Shown: piece after piece, positions 46,330-57,240 of the stretch | How the letters are laid out: the number at the start of each line of letters is the position of its first letter | Numbering within the stretch: the first letter of the stretch is position 1 | Assembly (NCBI GenBank): GCA_948567375.1 | Contig: OX419760.1 | Span: 28,272,001 to 28,336,000, forward strand | Direction of reading: 5' to 3' | Length of the DNA stretch: 64,000 nucleotides | Source of the DNA: Lunularia cruciata | Taxonomy: Eukaryota; Streptophyta; Marchantiopsida; Lunulariales; Lunulariaceae | Notes under the pieces: generated by a model | Databases searched by the model: none | Seen by the model: only the letters and a program-made list of their open reading frames with translations | What the model was told of the DNA's origin: nothing | Program-made: the position numbers and the translations under genes

Positions 46330-47653
46330 AAGTGCAGGTATTGCATCCCTACTAGGTGCAAATCTTCTACCACCTTGTCCTCCATGAAATGGAGCTCCTC
46401 TACTACCTGCCATAGCAGCCCTACCGCTTTGTAACTCTGGGTGTAGGTTGAAGCATTGGTCACTAGTGTGACCAAATCTATGGCAATGCTCACATTGCCT
46501 TTGTGATGGCTGTGATGCACTAGAGGTATCAAGTCCATTGGCCTGAGTACACTCTATCAGACGGTAGGGTCCACCACAAGTCCAACAAGCAACACCACCA
46601 CTCACTAGCTACTGTTGACCCAAAAATGAAGGTAAGGGTCTAACTCCACTAGGCCCTCCACTCACTCCATAGGATCTAGGCTATCCATCCTATCCTCAAA
46701 AACCTACTCGGCATGGTGCACTCTACTGCACTCTAGAAGAAGTAACAATTGTAGATGAGGTCTCCTTACCAAATCTAGATGTCACCACCCTCTCCTCCAC
46801 CATGTTGAGCTCAATATGCTCAACCAAACCAAAGACTATTGCCAAAGTGGGCGAAGTAGCCCACAACAACGTAGCATTACAAACTCTATATCATAACTCC
46901 CTATCTAGTATTCCATACCAAAATTGGACTGCATGGGCCTTAGTAACTCCTTGAGTGAAACTGATCAGCCGCCTCATGCGAGTGTATGCCTTGCGTAGGC
47001 TCTCTCCAGCCCTCTGTTGGAACTCTTGCAAGCTCCTCAGCTTGTCAGTCCGCACTCCTTGGTAGTTCTACCTCAAACACATGAAGAACTCCACCATGGG
47101 GTTAAACCCCGATACCACACCACCTCCTATAGCAGTACCTCCACTCGTTGTAGCGCTATCTCCAGCTAGTGCACCTCCACTAGCTCCACCAACACTACTC
47201 GAGCTAGAACTCGTAGGTACAACCAATCTACTCCTAGCCACCAAACCTGAAGTGATAGAGACATAGTTTGAAGACCAATATTGTCTCCATAACTTGATCT
47301 CCTCCAAATGAGCTCTCCTAAACTCATGGTAGTCACCTATAGGAGCACCCTCAAAGTGCTAAAACAACCCTTTCCATGCCATGAAGGGCGTAAACAAAGT
47401 CGGGTTCCGCATCTACTACATATCACACCAACTAATCAAACTCCTAGATAAAGTCATCCAACTCAATGGTACCCATTGTACCAGAGTAACGCCTAGGACC
47501 TTTGGAGGCCCCATAAATCTCGTCCATGTCCCACAACAACGGTGTGGACACACCAAGTGCACTCTCAACCAAATTAGCTCCTATGTCAAACTCCAACTCA
47601 GAGTCAATCTCCTCCCATTGGGACCTGAGATACAAGCTAATACCAAGTGTCAC
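46330..47653 (-). pseudogene. Gag of A2
   Basis: Minus strand. N-terminal ELEFDIGANLVESALGVS; YHEFRRAHLEEIKLWRQYW; a Ser/Gly-rich spacer; capsid-like LRSLQEFQQRAGESLRKAYT and QFWYGILDRELRYRV near 46860-47040; then two zinc knuckles: CWTCGGPYRLIEC (46545-46587, His now Tyr) and CEHCHRFGHTSDQC (46465-46506, intact). Gag packages element RNA. Two knuckles is a somewhat unusual number for plant gypsy gag. Several stops. Confidence 0.75.
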
Positions 47654-48050
47654 TCCGAGTCTACCAAGTGGCCCTTCTAGGCTTTGTAGCCTCTCATAGC
47701 CCTATGCCTCCAAGCCTCTTAATACCAAAATTCAACCAAATGAGACCTTTCTTCTTGCCACTTCGAACCTCCTCCAAAATTTGGCGAGACTCTTCTAAAC
47801 TTGCGAAGGTCCTCCAAACTTGCGAAAGTCCTCCAAATTTGGCCAAAATCTAACATAAAATCTGATGTAAACCCTAAAGTTGGCTGACTGCCAAATCCTT
47901 TGCTAACTCTTCACTTGAGCCAAATTGAAAACACGGGTTTCTCCAAATCACAAATTCACGAGAATAGCTTCACAACTCCACCTTCAATTTTACTTTCTGA
48001 GCCCAACTCGCAACAAATTGGTCCGGCCTTCACCTCCTGAGCTCAAAATC
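47654..48050 (-). other. Leader region of A2, inner part
   Basis: Collinear with the A1 leader. No coding recognised. Confidence 0.5.
48046..48050. repeat. TSD of the B solo LTR, left copy (aaatc)
   Basis: Repeated at 48729-48733. Confidence 0.9.
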
Positions 48051-48728
48051 TGTTATACTCCAAGGACAAGAGAAGAGAGAAAACACAGATTGCACACTCA
48101 AACAATCGATGCCCCAAGGGAGCACCTTCTCTTTATTATATAAACAAAGAGGATCTCCGCCAAGGAAGCTACACCATAGGATTAAGGACACAGATAGGCG
48201 ACATGTCAACAAGCTCCACCCTTGGATTACTTACTTGGATGGGTGACATGTCTGGTCTAGGTCCTATCTGGTTGATCAAACAAGCTTTGACCGGAGGGAA
48301 TCTTTTAGGGAATCTTCCTGTAGGAATCTCATAATCACGTGAGTAAGGTACCGTTGGAAAGCTCTCGACGAGACAAAGCAGAGGAGAGGGAAGGCAAATC
48401 TTATCTCTGTTGGGAGGATCTGCACATTTTTGAGGCCTAATTCATCCGTTTAGGCCTCCAAAATTGCCTTCAAAGATTTCAGGTATATTCCGGTTCCTAC
48501 TCTATTAGTAGAAGTCTCCTTTTAGTGATACATCTTTCTGATCTGTTTAGTCCATCATGTGTAACATCCTTCCAGATGTTACCAAACCAATTTTCTACCC
48601 TATTAGTAGAAGTACTCTTTTGGTGATACTTCTATCTTATCTATTTTGATCATCATGTATAACATCATTCTAGATGTTACCAAACCAAATTTCACATCTA
48701 GATCATATGGCTAGCTCTTGGTATTACA
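48051..48728 (-). repeat. Solo LTR of element B family, nested in A2
   Basis: Starts TGTTATACTCC and ends GTATTACA, matching the LTRs of B (14508-15249, 18304-19039), flanked by aaatc on both sides. It lacks about 60 bp between the two internal repeat units, so the units are closer than in B. Arose by recombination between two LTRs of a former full element. Confidence 0.95.
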
Positions 48729-48733
48729 AAATC
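48729..48733. repeat. TSD of the B solo LTR, right copy (aaatc)
   Basis: Identical to 48046-48050. Confidence 0.9.
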
Positions 48734-48950
48734 ACAACCATTGCTCAAAATTTGCTCCTTCTATGCTCAAAAATTGGCCAGCACTTCCGCACACCGTCTG
48801 CCTTATTACCAAATCTCCATCAAGCAACGATTGCTGCACACCAGGGAAAAATTGAACTTCAATCGAGCTACCAATGACCCATCGAGCTTGGAAATACCAC
48901 TAACACTCAAAGTTCATACACCCAATTTCCCTTTGATTTCACTTCTCCGA

Positions 48951-49391
48951 TATAATCAGATTGTTTACCACTCTCAACTCAAATCAATACTTGATCTATC
49001 ACTCTATAAACTGTTAACAACTAGGCACTGATTATAATCAAGCCACACCCATTCTAGCTAAGAGAATCCAAGTGACGCTTGCCGACCTATGTCCATCATA
49101 GCCAAGAACTCGAAAGCTCAATATCAGAGAAAAATCTGTGGAACTGCACTTCAAAATTATCCCCTGGACTTGAGCTAGATCTGAAACCCTAACGGTCCAC
49201 CATCAAATGATGGTGGACCCAACTGCAGAATCAATCCCCCAACACGAAGTCTGACCGTTGAAAAATAGTCTATGAGGAATTACTGAAATAACTCTAATTA
49301 TTATCATTGCAACTCTAATGTTTGAGCCACTAGAATTATCGTTGCAACTCTATTGTCCCTAGTCACTGGAATTGACATTACAAATGGTGCA
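48951..49391 (-). repeat. Right terminal (LTR-like) segment of A2
   Basis: Matches 19691-20141 and 6191-6634. Contains a perfect 12-bp inverted repeat, ggtccaccatca/tgatggtggacc (49194-49219), not seen in the A1 copies. Confidence 0.65.
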
Positions 49392-49394
49392 ATT

Positions 49395-49440
49395 GGTCTT
49401 CTCATCATTCGTGATTGTCTACACGGTCCCCTTCATCTCT
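49395..49440 (+). repeat. Continuation of the D1 3' tail after A2
   Basis: 'ggtcttctcatcattc...cacggtccccttcatctc' parallels 'ggtcttcccatacttc...gtggtcgcctttttctc' of D2 near 60191-60233, showing that A2 split D1. Confidence 0.6.
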
Positions 49441-50699
49441 TAAATAAAATGTTTATACTGTACCGTACCCTGATCTTCCTTACTATACGGCTCGGACAAA
49501 ATCTACATGTTGGATGCACGTGCTGTGGATACGGTGGCACTATACCAGAACGCCAGAACAGAATGAAAAGCTGGGTAGATTCTGATGCACGCCACGAACA
49601 AATTAAGTGGAAGGAATGCGGATGTGGCGTGAACAAGAGCTAGCCACGTGGGTGGCGTTAACAGAACTTCGGTGAACAAAACTTCGGTCTGCATGCGGTA
49701 CAGTACACCCGTCTTTCACCACGCTTTCACAAGTTGCCTGTTCTTCAACTGACACTGCGAAGTTGCCGCACTATTCTGTCCCAATCTGTCGGCAATTGGA
49801 TTAAGCGCTAATTTGATTTGAAGTTCACAAGCCTTTGAATTTCCTCGACCGGGAGAGCCTGTTATACCACCGTGGAAACATAGGGTCCCACCGCGTTCAG
49901 CTGGACTTTACAGGCAGCTTCGGATCATTTCGGGAATATGTGCGTACATTTGCGCCCGTAATCCCGAACCCCGAAAATCTGCCCAAACTCGCCCGGAATA
50001 TCGGAACATGGAACCACCAGTAGTTAATCCCGGGAGGCACAGAATCTTGGGACGGGAATCATTCTCATTCCAGTTGGGAGAAGTTAACAGAGCCAGTCTT
50101 GTAGCAGTTGCCTTAATTTCATTTTGTTTCAATTTTAATGCACTTAGCCTCTTCATAATATGCAGTGGCAGAAGAATGGAATTTTTTTATTAAACTTTTA
50201 AAGCGCCGGGCAGCTCTCATTTTTGTAATCGGAAGTCAGAACGGCAAAATTGAATAATCCATGAAGCATTAAAATTACTCAAGTAAACCAACCTTTCAAT
50301 TGACACTATAAATTTGTGTTCTGAGAAAAAAATGTCTTCTTATTCCATTATTGTGAAACGTCATATTTCGTTCCAAAACCAAAACTTGCCCTGGACCCGA
50401 ATATTGTTCCTTTGGACTCAAAAAATGAAATTGATATTGTCTTATTCTATGCATGCCTATACACATAAGTGAGACATTTGGGTGTATTCCCTAGCAAAAA
50501 GCACTAAAGAGGAGGAGAAAAGACTTGCTCTAGTATTTATGTTCTAAAATTGATAGCAGACTTATCGTACATGAGATGAAAAAGAGTCCAAATTGATCAT
50601 ACTTTCAATCTTCCTTTGTATATTCCCTATTGATGGCTCTTTGCACCGTTGAAACAAATTCGGACAGACCAAAACTTAAATTCAATGATCTGCTTACGC
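49441..50699. other. Low-copy DNA, no recognised gene
   Basis: CpG-richer up to about 50100, AT-rich later. Short open frames only; nothing recognised. Confidence 0.4.
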
Positions 50700-50756
50700 A
50701 AAATTACCGGCATGTAATCACGCCTCCACGAGGGGTGATTACATGTCGGTAATTTT
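50700..50756. repeat. Compact hairpin, 27-bp stem
   Basis: Arm 50700-50726 and arm 50730-50756 are inverted repeats with two mismatches and a 3-base loop. Could be a foldback insertion or a small-RNA-like hairpin. Confidence 0.85.
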
Positions 50757-50847
50757 GGTTGTTGTAGGTGAAAATTGTTCTTTATGAAAATGTCTCTAAG
50801 TTTTAATAAGAATTTGTTTTTTCCAATTTTCCAGTTTTTTCCAAGGT

Positions 50848-50965
50848 CTCATATCGATACTATTGGAGCCACATTCTACCTCTTTTGTCTCTCCTTTGTA
50901 AGGCTTGAATAGGTCTTCCACTCTTTCTTGTGTTCTATGAGGTCTGTTCTTTTTACCTTTTTCCA
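50848..50965 (+). repeat. Fragment of the 3' end of element D
   Basis: 'ctcatatcgatactattgg...ttgtctctcctttgtaaggcttga' matches D2 at about 60110-60200. No coding part nearby, compatible with a 5'-truncated non-LTR insertion. Confidence 0.65.
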
Positions 50966-51389
50966 ATAATAAACTATTTCCTGAAATTTCTTTAAAATAT
51001 GTGTAAAAAATAGAAAATTTAAATAACCCAAGTTTTTATTTATAATCTTTATGAATTAATTTCAAAGTAAAATATAAACTAGCACATAGATTTTCCTTCA
51101 GATTATTGGGAAATTTACACAAATACCAAATTAGGAAATTACAAAAATATCCCTAAAAATATTCAATTACAAAAATACCTTGGGAGAAGAGGTGGAGCTT
51201 AGCCCTAGTTCAAGGATTTTAGGGGTGGGATTGCTATTTGGATTACAATTGAAATTTACATGAAAACCCTAATGCACCTTAATGGGAATGGTGAAGGGTG
51301 CTCTAAAAATGCCACAAAAATCCTCCCCAACCATACCCATGGAACTCCCCCACCAATCCCACCCCAAGGTGCATTCATTATGCTAGAGG
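50966..51389. other. AT-rich spacer
   Basis: No gene recognised. Confidence 0.4.
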
Positions 51390-51737
51390 GGGATGTGTGG
51401 AGCATAGAGAGGTGGTCGCTAGATTTCATCTATTCTGAACGAAGGATTGTGTTGCCTTAAAGGAGGAGTCTGTTAGAGCTGCACTTTTTAGGAGATAGAT
51501 TTTGCCACAAGATACCAAAGTGTCCACTCGATTACAATGGTGTAAGACATTGGATCAGGTGAGAGAGTTTAGTAAGCAACACGAGTGCTACACTCTTTGT
51601 CTATGGCTAATCATATTAATGAAACTATCTCTTCTTTACGCTCATTACATCCTATGGCATGAGGGGGAGTATCATTAGATATCTTAGATTATCAACGTGA
51701 GCAACTTTTATGTCTTGATAGGCCACTTTTTGCACAA

Positions 51738-52113
51738 TTGATGTGCACTGCTCCTTGCCTCTCTATAGGAGGCTTATCAAGGATGGTATATGAGCATCTT
51801 AGAGATTATTGTCAAGTAGATGATCCTTATACTAGATGTATTGAGCTGTTTCAAGTGGTTGCAATGGTAGTGAGGGTAGATATTCCAACATTAGTTAGTT
51901 GGGTGTTAGAGGCTAGTTTACTTCTCTCGATGGAGAAGGGCATAAGGAGCATTAGACCGATTGCTATTGGAGAGATCTATTTGTGCTTGGTTAGCCACAC
52001 CATTGTCCTTCAATGTCCATCTCACTTTAGAGAGCACCTTAGTCCACATCAATTTGAAGTAGCCACACTTGGAGTTTGTGAGGCTACTTCCTTACGCATT
52101 AGGGAACTCCTAG
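51738..52113 (+). pseudogene. D2 region upstream of and entering the reverse transcriptase
   Basis: Open piece with LSIGGLSRMVYEHLRDYCQV, CIELFQVVAMVVR, SIRPIAIGEIYLCLVSHTIV, HLSPHQFEVATLG and RIRELL, where the solo LTR enters. Parallels 37800-38070 of D1. The Pro-Ile-Ala-Ile-Gly block is the usual start of the RT domain. Confidence 0.7.
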
Positions 52114-52545
52114 TGTAAAAGATCAAGATAGAGGAGAGAAATAGGAGAATGGAAGATCAAATTGGTATACTTGAGTGTGTGAAAACTCCAAATGTCTAGC
52201 ATGAAATTTGGCTTTGGCATTTATAAGGAGCATACAAGGCTCTTGAGAAGCTTCTCAAGAAACTTCCTTGAGCCGCTTTCTTGGAGTGCAAGCCAAGTTA
52301 ACTAGGAAGCTTCTCAAGAAGTTCCATCTAGAAGCCGCCTACTTGGGGTGCAAACTAAGCTAGTTGGGAAGCTTCCCAAAACGTCCTCTTAGAAGTTGAC
52401 ACTTGGCATGCATGCTACTTAATACTTGGGAGTGTACCAAGTACCTTCCTAGATACTTCTAGAATATTCTAGGCTAATTTGGCCCATTCACTACTTTGTT
52501 AGCCTTGAGTAACTTTGTTGCTAAGCTCCAAATTGTTACACCTAG
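52109..52545. repeat. TSD cctag flanking the solo LTR
   Basis: cctag at 52109-52113 and 52541-52545. D1 has a single cctag at the matching site (about 38066-38070). Confidence 0.95.
52114..52540 (-). repeat. Solo LTR related to element C
   Basis: 427 bp, TGTAAAAG...TTGTTACA. Diverged relative of the C LTRs, keeping a TATA-like 'tttata' near 52220 and GAA/TTC arrays, including a perfect three-unit heat-shock element, TTCtaGAAtaTTC (52457-52469). Orientation assigned from its match to the C LTRs. Confidence 0.93.
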
Positions 52546-53400
52546 ATATCCATATAGAGTGGGTTGTCTTATAGGTAAATGTTGAGAATGCTTTGAATAG
52601 CATCTCTTAGGCATCCATCTTTAGAGAGCTTAGGGAGGCCGGTGGATCCTTGGCAATTCTCATTCCTTTTTGCAGGTATTTTGTGGCTCTCCTACTTTCC
52701 TTTACTACCAGCATGGGTGGTCATAGGAGGGAGTCACCGTCATGGAGTCAATTATCAATACACAACATGGAGATCCTTTAGGAGGACCTTTGTTTGCCAT
52801 GGCTCACTTTAGAGCTCTTGTATTTACTACTTTAGCCATGCCAAGTTGTATATTTCACTCCTTAGCAAACAATACACACATTGTGTGCCCCTAGATTAGA
52901 TTAGGCAAGCCTTTGATCACTTGACTACCAACATCATGTAGGCTTGAGAATCAAGTTGTGAAAGTGCAAAGCATGGTCCTTTTCAAGAATCCCTTCCCAT
53001 CTTGAGCTTCCAAAAGGGTGTATCACATCTACAAGTGGACTATGTATTCTTAGAGTGCTAGTAGGATCCAAGGATTTATCACATGCTTCTTAGACGCTGC
53101 ACTTGTAGTAGATATTCTCCATGTGGATGACCTTCCTTTCTTAGGAGATATCCAGATGGCACTTGGTATACTCTCCTCTAGTACGGCCTTCTCTGCAACT
53201 ACATATCAACTAACTTACCTTCTCCATACAGTTCTTCCTTCCTTGACTTTCCTATCAAGTTTGAGAGATTTTGATAAGAGGATTATAGGAATCTTTGGTG
53301 ATATCATCAAACCAAGGACATTTGAGTGTGATGGGGGATTTGGCACGTAAACAGACATCTCTACCAATCTTGTGTGGAGAAGTAGGCCTATTATCTATAG
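52546..53400 (+). pseudogene. D2 reverse transcriptase, catalytically dead
   Basis: VNVENALNSIS replaces VDVENAFNSIS of D1 (Asp to Asn), and the LADD box reads LANN near 52863-52874. All three catalytic Asp are therefore lost by changes compatible with G to A. The thumb-like region 53123-53350 stays open (VDDLPFLGD-type, DFDKRIIGIFGDII). Confidence 0.75.
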
Positions 53401-53640
53401 AGGAGATGTCACCTATATCATTTTTTGGTAGTTGGGCTCTACTTTGGCACCCCTACTTGCCTTCCATCTTGTAGTTGTTGATAGGCCAATTTTGAGACAT
53501 ATGTGACTGAGGTAGAGGAGGGATCCTTTTCTCTCCAAATGTTATTGTAGTAAATGATTGGCATAGGAGGACCTTCCATTTTGTGTTTCATTATCATCAG
53601 ATTGGACCAAAGGTTTGTAGTTTTCCTTCATGGAGCGACA

Positions 53641-53645
53641 ATGTC
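53641..53645. repeat. TSD of element C, left copy (atgtc)
   Basis: Repeated at 59282-59286. Confidence 0.95.
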
Positions 53646-54068
53646 TGTAAAAGACCAAAACCAAGGAGAGAAATAGGAGAATGGAAACTCACATTGGGAC
53701 ACTTGAATGAGGGAAGACTCCAAATGCCTAGCATGAGCTTTGGCATTGGTATTTATAGGTAGCATACAAGACTCTTGAAGCTTCTCAAGAAGCTTCCTTG
53801 AGCCGCTTTCTTGGAGTGCAAGCCAAGTTAACTAGGAAGCTTCTCAAGAAGCTTCCTTCTAGAAGCCGCCTACTTGGCGTGCAAGCTAAGCTAGTTAGAA
53901 GCTTCTAGAAGCTTCCTTCTAGAAGCTACCTACTTAGGGCGCAAGTTAACTAGTTGGGAAGCTTCCCAAGAATCTTCTTAGATGCTTCTAGAATATTCTA
54001 GGCTATTTTGTCTTATTCTCTACTTTGTAAGCCCGACTAACTTTGTCTCTTAACTCCATATTGTTACA
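53646..54068 (-). repeat. Left (3') LTR of element C
   Basis: TGTAAAAGACC...ATTGTTACA. Carries GAA/TTC arrays at 53777-53796, 53836-53864, 53898-53924 and 53958-53998, including GAAgcTTCtaGAAgcTTC (53898-53915) and TTCtaGAAtaTTC (53986-53998). TATA box TATAAAT at 53751-53757 on the minus strand. Confidence 0.95.
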
Positions 54069-54082
54069 TATTCCCCCGCTGC
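54069..54082 (-). promoter_or_regulatory. Polypurine tract of element C
   Basis: On the minus strand AGCAGCGGGGGAATA abuts the 3' LTR; the usual plus-strand primer site. Confidence 0.8.
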
Positions 54083-54111
54083 TAGTTGGTGACGTCCTCG
54101 TTGCCAGTGAA

Positions 54112-54280
54112 GCTTCAAATTCGTGGATGGCTGTCTATGCATTGTGGAGGTGAGAAAGAGGTTCCCAGGTGGCATCATGAAGGGGATACCCTTTCCAAAG
54201 GACCTTGTACTCCGTATGTTGGCGACGGCCTTGTTGAATGTGGCGATGCGCAAGGATACGATTTACTTCGTACTCCTCAT
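54112..54280 (-). pseudogene. Chromodomain of element C
   Basis: In frame after the stop at 54318: HEEYEVNRILAHRHIQ, EYKVLWKGYPLHDATWEPLS, then NA*TAIHEFEA. The aromatic cage positions (Tyr near the start, Trp of LWKGY, Trp of TWEP) are present. Chromodomains of chromoviruses bind methylated histone H3 and bias integration to heterochromatin. One TAG (54135-54137) interrupts the C-terminal helix. Confidence 0.88.
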
Positions 54281-57060
54281 GATCATTGATAGGGATAGGA
54301 AGAGGGGGAGGTTGGACTCAAGAGGAAAAATAAGAGGGGTTATGAACAAAGGGTTTCAACTTGGAAACATGAAAGACATGATGGATACGCATGTGACAAG
54401 GCAAGGCAAGACAATAAGCAACAGGAGAGACAATTTGGGTGATATCAAAGGGTCCTATCCAATTAGGGGAAATTTTACAAACTTGGGTATCAAGTGGGAG
54501 AGGGAGGTTACTAGAGGATAACATGACTTTATTACCGACTTCAAAGGTGAGATCTTGACGATGGTGGTCCGCATATTGTTTTTGGCAATTCTGAGCAACA
54601 AGGAGGCGAGACTTGGCTTGTTGGAGAGATTGGGATATAGTGGTCAAGAATGTGGAAGTATGAGGAGCCTAAGATGGAGTGGGAGCAAGAAGAGAATCTG
54701 GAACAAGCGGATCTTGGCCAAAATTGAGAAAGAAAGGAGAGAATCCAGTGCTTGCCTTTTTGGAATTGTTGTAGGCAAATTCGGCAGCGGAAAAACATTC
54801 ATCCCAATTTGTATGGTGGACATTGACAAAGACATGCAACATATCCTCCAATGTACAATTTGCACGTTCGGTTTGTCTATCAGTTTGAGGATGATAGGCC
54901 ATGGACAAGGCAAGCTTGGTGCCGAGTATCTGAAAGAGTGCTTGCCAAAACTTCCCGATAAAGCAAGGATCACGGTCGGAGATGAGTACGCGTGGCATTC
55001 CATGATGCTTGAAGACATTGTCGAAGTAGATTTGCGCTAAGGTTGGAACATCCACGGTATCACAGGTTGGTGCCAAGTGGATTTGCTTACTAAGCTTATC
55101 CACAAACACCACAATGGCGGTGTGTCCTTGTTTTGTCTTTGGCAAGGATGTGATGAGATCCAAGCTCACATGCTCCCAATGAGCTGATGGAACGGCAAGC
55201 GGTTGAAGGAGTCCACCCGGCTTCTGGTTGCTGGCCTTGTTACGTTGGCAGCTCTCACACGATCGGATAAATTCTCAAACATCCCGTGTCATGTTGGGCC
55301 ACCACCATTGACGTTGGAGGGTACCCAAGGTCTTGTCCACACCCATGTGACCAGCGATGGGTAAATCATGGGCTTCTTGAAGGCGCACAAGTCGAAGATC
55401 ACCTTTAGCTGGAACATAGATCCGGTCCGCATGGAATTGAAGGCCTTCCTTGAAGGAGAAGGTGTTGTACTCTTTGTCACCTGTTGTTAGCCGGCCATGT
55501 ACCATTTGGAAGAAGGGATCTTGCTGTAGAGCTAACCAAAACTCGTTATGAATCTTGGGATCAATTGACACCGTTGTAATTGCTGCCGCGATGAGAGGAA
55601 GAGACTTCAAATCAGGTTGTCGTGATAGAGCATCAAGGATGATATGGAACCAACCTGGTTTGTACTCAAGTTTGATGTCGAACAATTGGAGTTGCTCTTC
55701 CCATTGATGATGTCGACTCTTCATGTGCTCTAGGTGTAAGGTCTGCAACAATGGCTTGTGATCAGTTTGCATGATCACTTGTTTCCCCAAGAGATAATGC
55801 CTCCATACCTTGGTAGCATATACCATTGCAAGTTGTTCCTTATCTTGAGCAGAGTAATTTCTTTCAGCTGTATTTAGTTGGCAAGACACAAAGGCAATAG
55901 GATGTAGTCCATATGGAAATTCTTGTTGCAACACAGCTCCAATTGCAAAGTTAGAAGCATCAAAATCAACCACACAAGGTAGTTGAGGATCATATGGTTG
56001 AAGAATGGGTCTTGAAGACACCATATGCTTTAACTTTTGGAATGCTTCTTCAAGCTTGGTGGTCCATTGGAAGCTCAAGTTCTTTCCCAAGAGGTCAGTC
56101 AATGGTGTAGCCACGTGAGCATAATAGTGGATGAATTGTTGGTAAAAATTGGCCAATCCATTGAATGCTTGTACTTTGGTAGCATCCTTTGGGGTAGGCC
56201 AATCAGTAATGGCCTTGATCTTCTCTTCTTCCATCTTGATCCCCTCTGATGAGATCTTATGACCCAAGAAGGTAACCTCCTTCTGCCAAAAAGCACACTT
56301 TGACTTCTTGCAGTAAAATTTCCACTGTCGTAGTCGTGTTAGGACTTCTCGCACATGATTCTTGTGTTCTGCCTCTGTCCTACTATAGATTAAGATATCA
56401 TCTAAGAACACTACCATAGACTGATCCAATAGTCCCTCCAACACCCAATGCATCTGATCCATGAAGACTGCTGGAGCATTAGTGAGTCCAAAAGGTAGAA
56501 CTCTCCACTCAAAATGTCCATACCTTGTGCGAAAGGTAGTCTTTTGCACGTCCTCTCCTTCAATAGGAATTTGCCAATAGCCGCTACAAAGATCTAGCTT
56601 GGAAAAGTAGCGTGCTCCACTTAATTGATCAAGCAGGTCATTGATCCGAGGCAAGGGATATGCATTCTTCACGGTTTGCTTATTGAGCCCACGGTAATCA
56701 ATACAGAAATGAAGTCCTCCATCCTTCTTTAGAACAAATAGTACCGGTGCTCCCCACGGAGAGGTACTATGTCATATGAAATCCTTCTCCAACAACTCTG
56801 TTAGTATTGTTCGCAACTCCTTCAACTCCTTTGGTGAGAGCCGATAGATTGGTCTACTCACTGGAGTACTCCTTGGTAATAACTCAATCTTGAAGGGCAT
56901 ACCTCGATCAGAGGGTAATCCCTTTGGCAAATCATTTGGAAACACATCTGCAAACTCCTGAACTATCCAATCAATCGTTGCTTGATGCGGCACGTGGCCC
57001 TCCTCAAATTATTCTTATGCAATCGGTTTGATCCACACCGCGAATACAGACTTATCTTCC

Positions 57061-57240
57061 TCCAAAGCTTGCTCTATGGCTGCTTCATTAACAAACTTCC
57101 CTTCTAGGGACTCATCTCTCTTCCAAGCTTGCTCCATGGTTGCCTTCTTGGCAAACTTCCCATCTTGGGACTCATCTCTCTTCCAGATTTGCTCTATGGC
57201 TACCTTCTCAACAAACTTCCCATCTTGGGACTGACTATTC
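57061..57240 (-). repeat. Three 60-bp tandem repeats in pol of element C
   Basis: Units 57061-57120, 57121-57180 and 57181-57240, each coding about 20 residues of the type SQDGKF..K.A.EQ..KRDE between protease and RT. In-frame expansion. Confidence 0.95.

Larger units (their letters stand above)
40119..49393 (-). mobile_element. Ty3/gypsy family A, copy A2 (best preserved)
   Basis: Minus-strand order from 49391: LTR-like segment, leader (with the B solo LTR), gag, protease, methyltransferase-like domain, RT, RNase H, integrase, PHD finger, purine tract (complement of 'atcgcccccctagc' near 40227), and a 110-bp TATA-bearing r segment. It starts TGTCATGC directly after 'gggtc' of D1, and 'tggtc' plus the continuing D1 tail follow the right end. 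This fits an integrase-type insertion with an aged 5-bp TSD. Stops occur in every domain, many at former CpG or C to T sites. Confidence 0.85.

Noticed and set aside
53777-53998. GAAGCTTC repeats as cloning-site (HindIII) artefact
   Set aside because: The repeats lie inside natural LTRs, in both LTRs and in a diverged solo LTR with TSD, so they are native.
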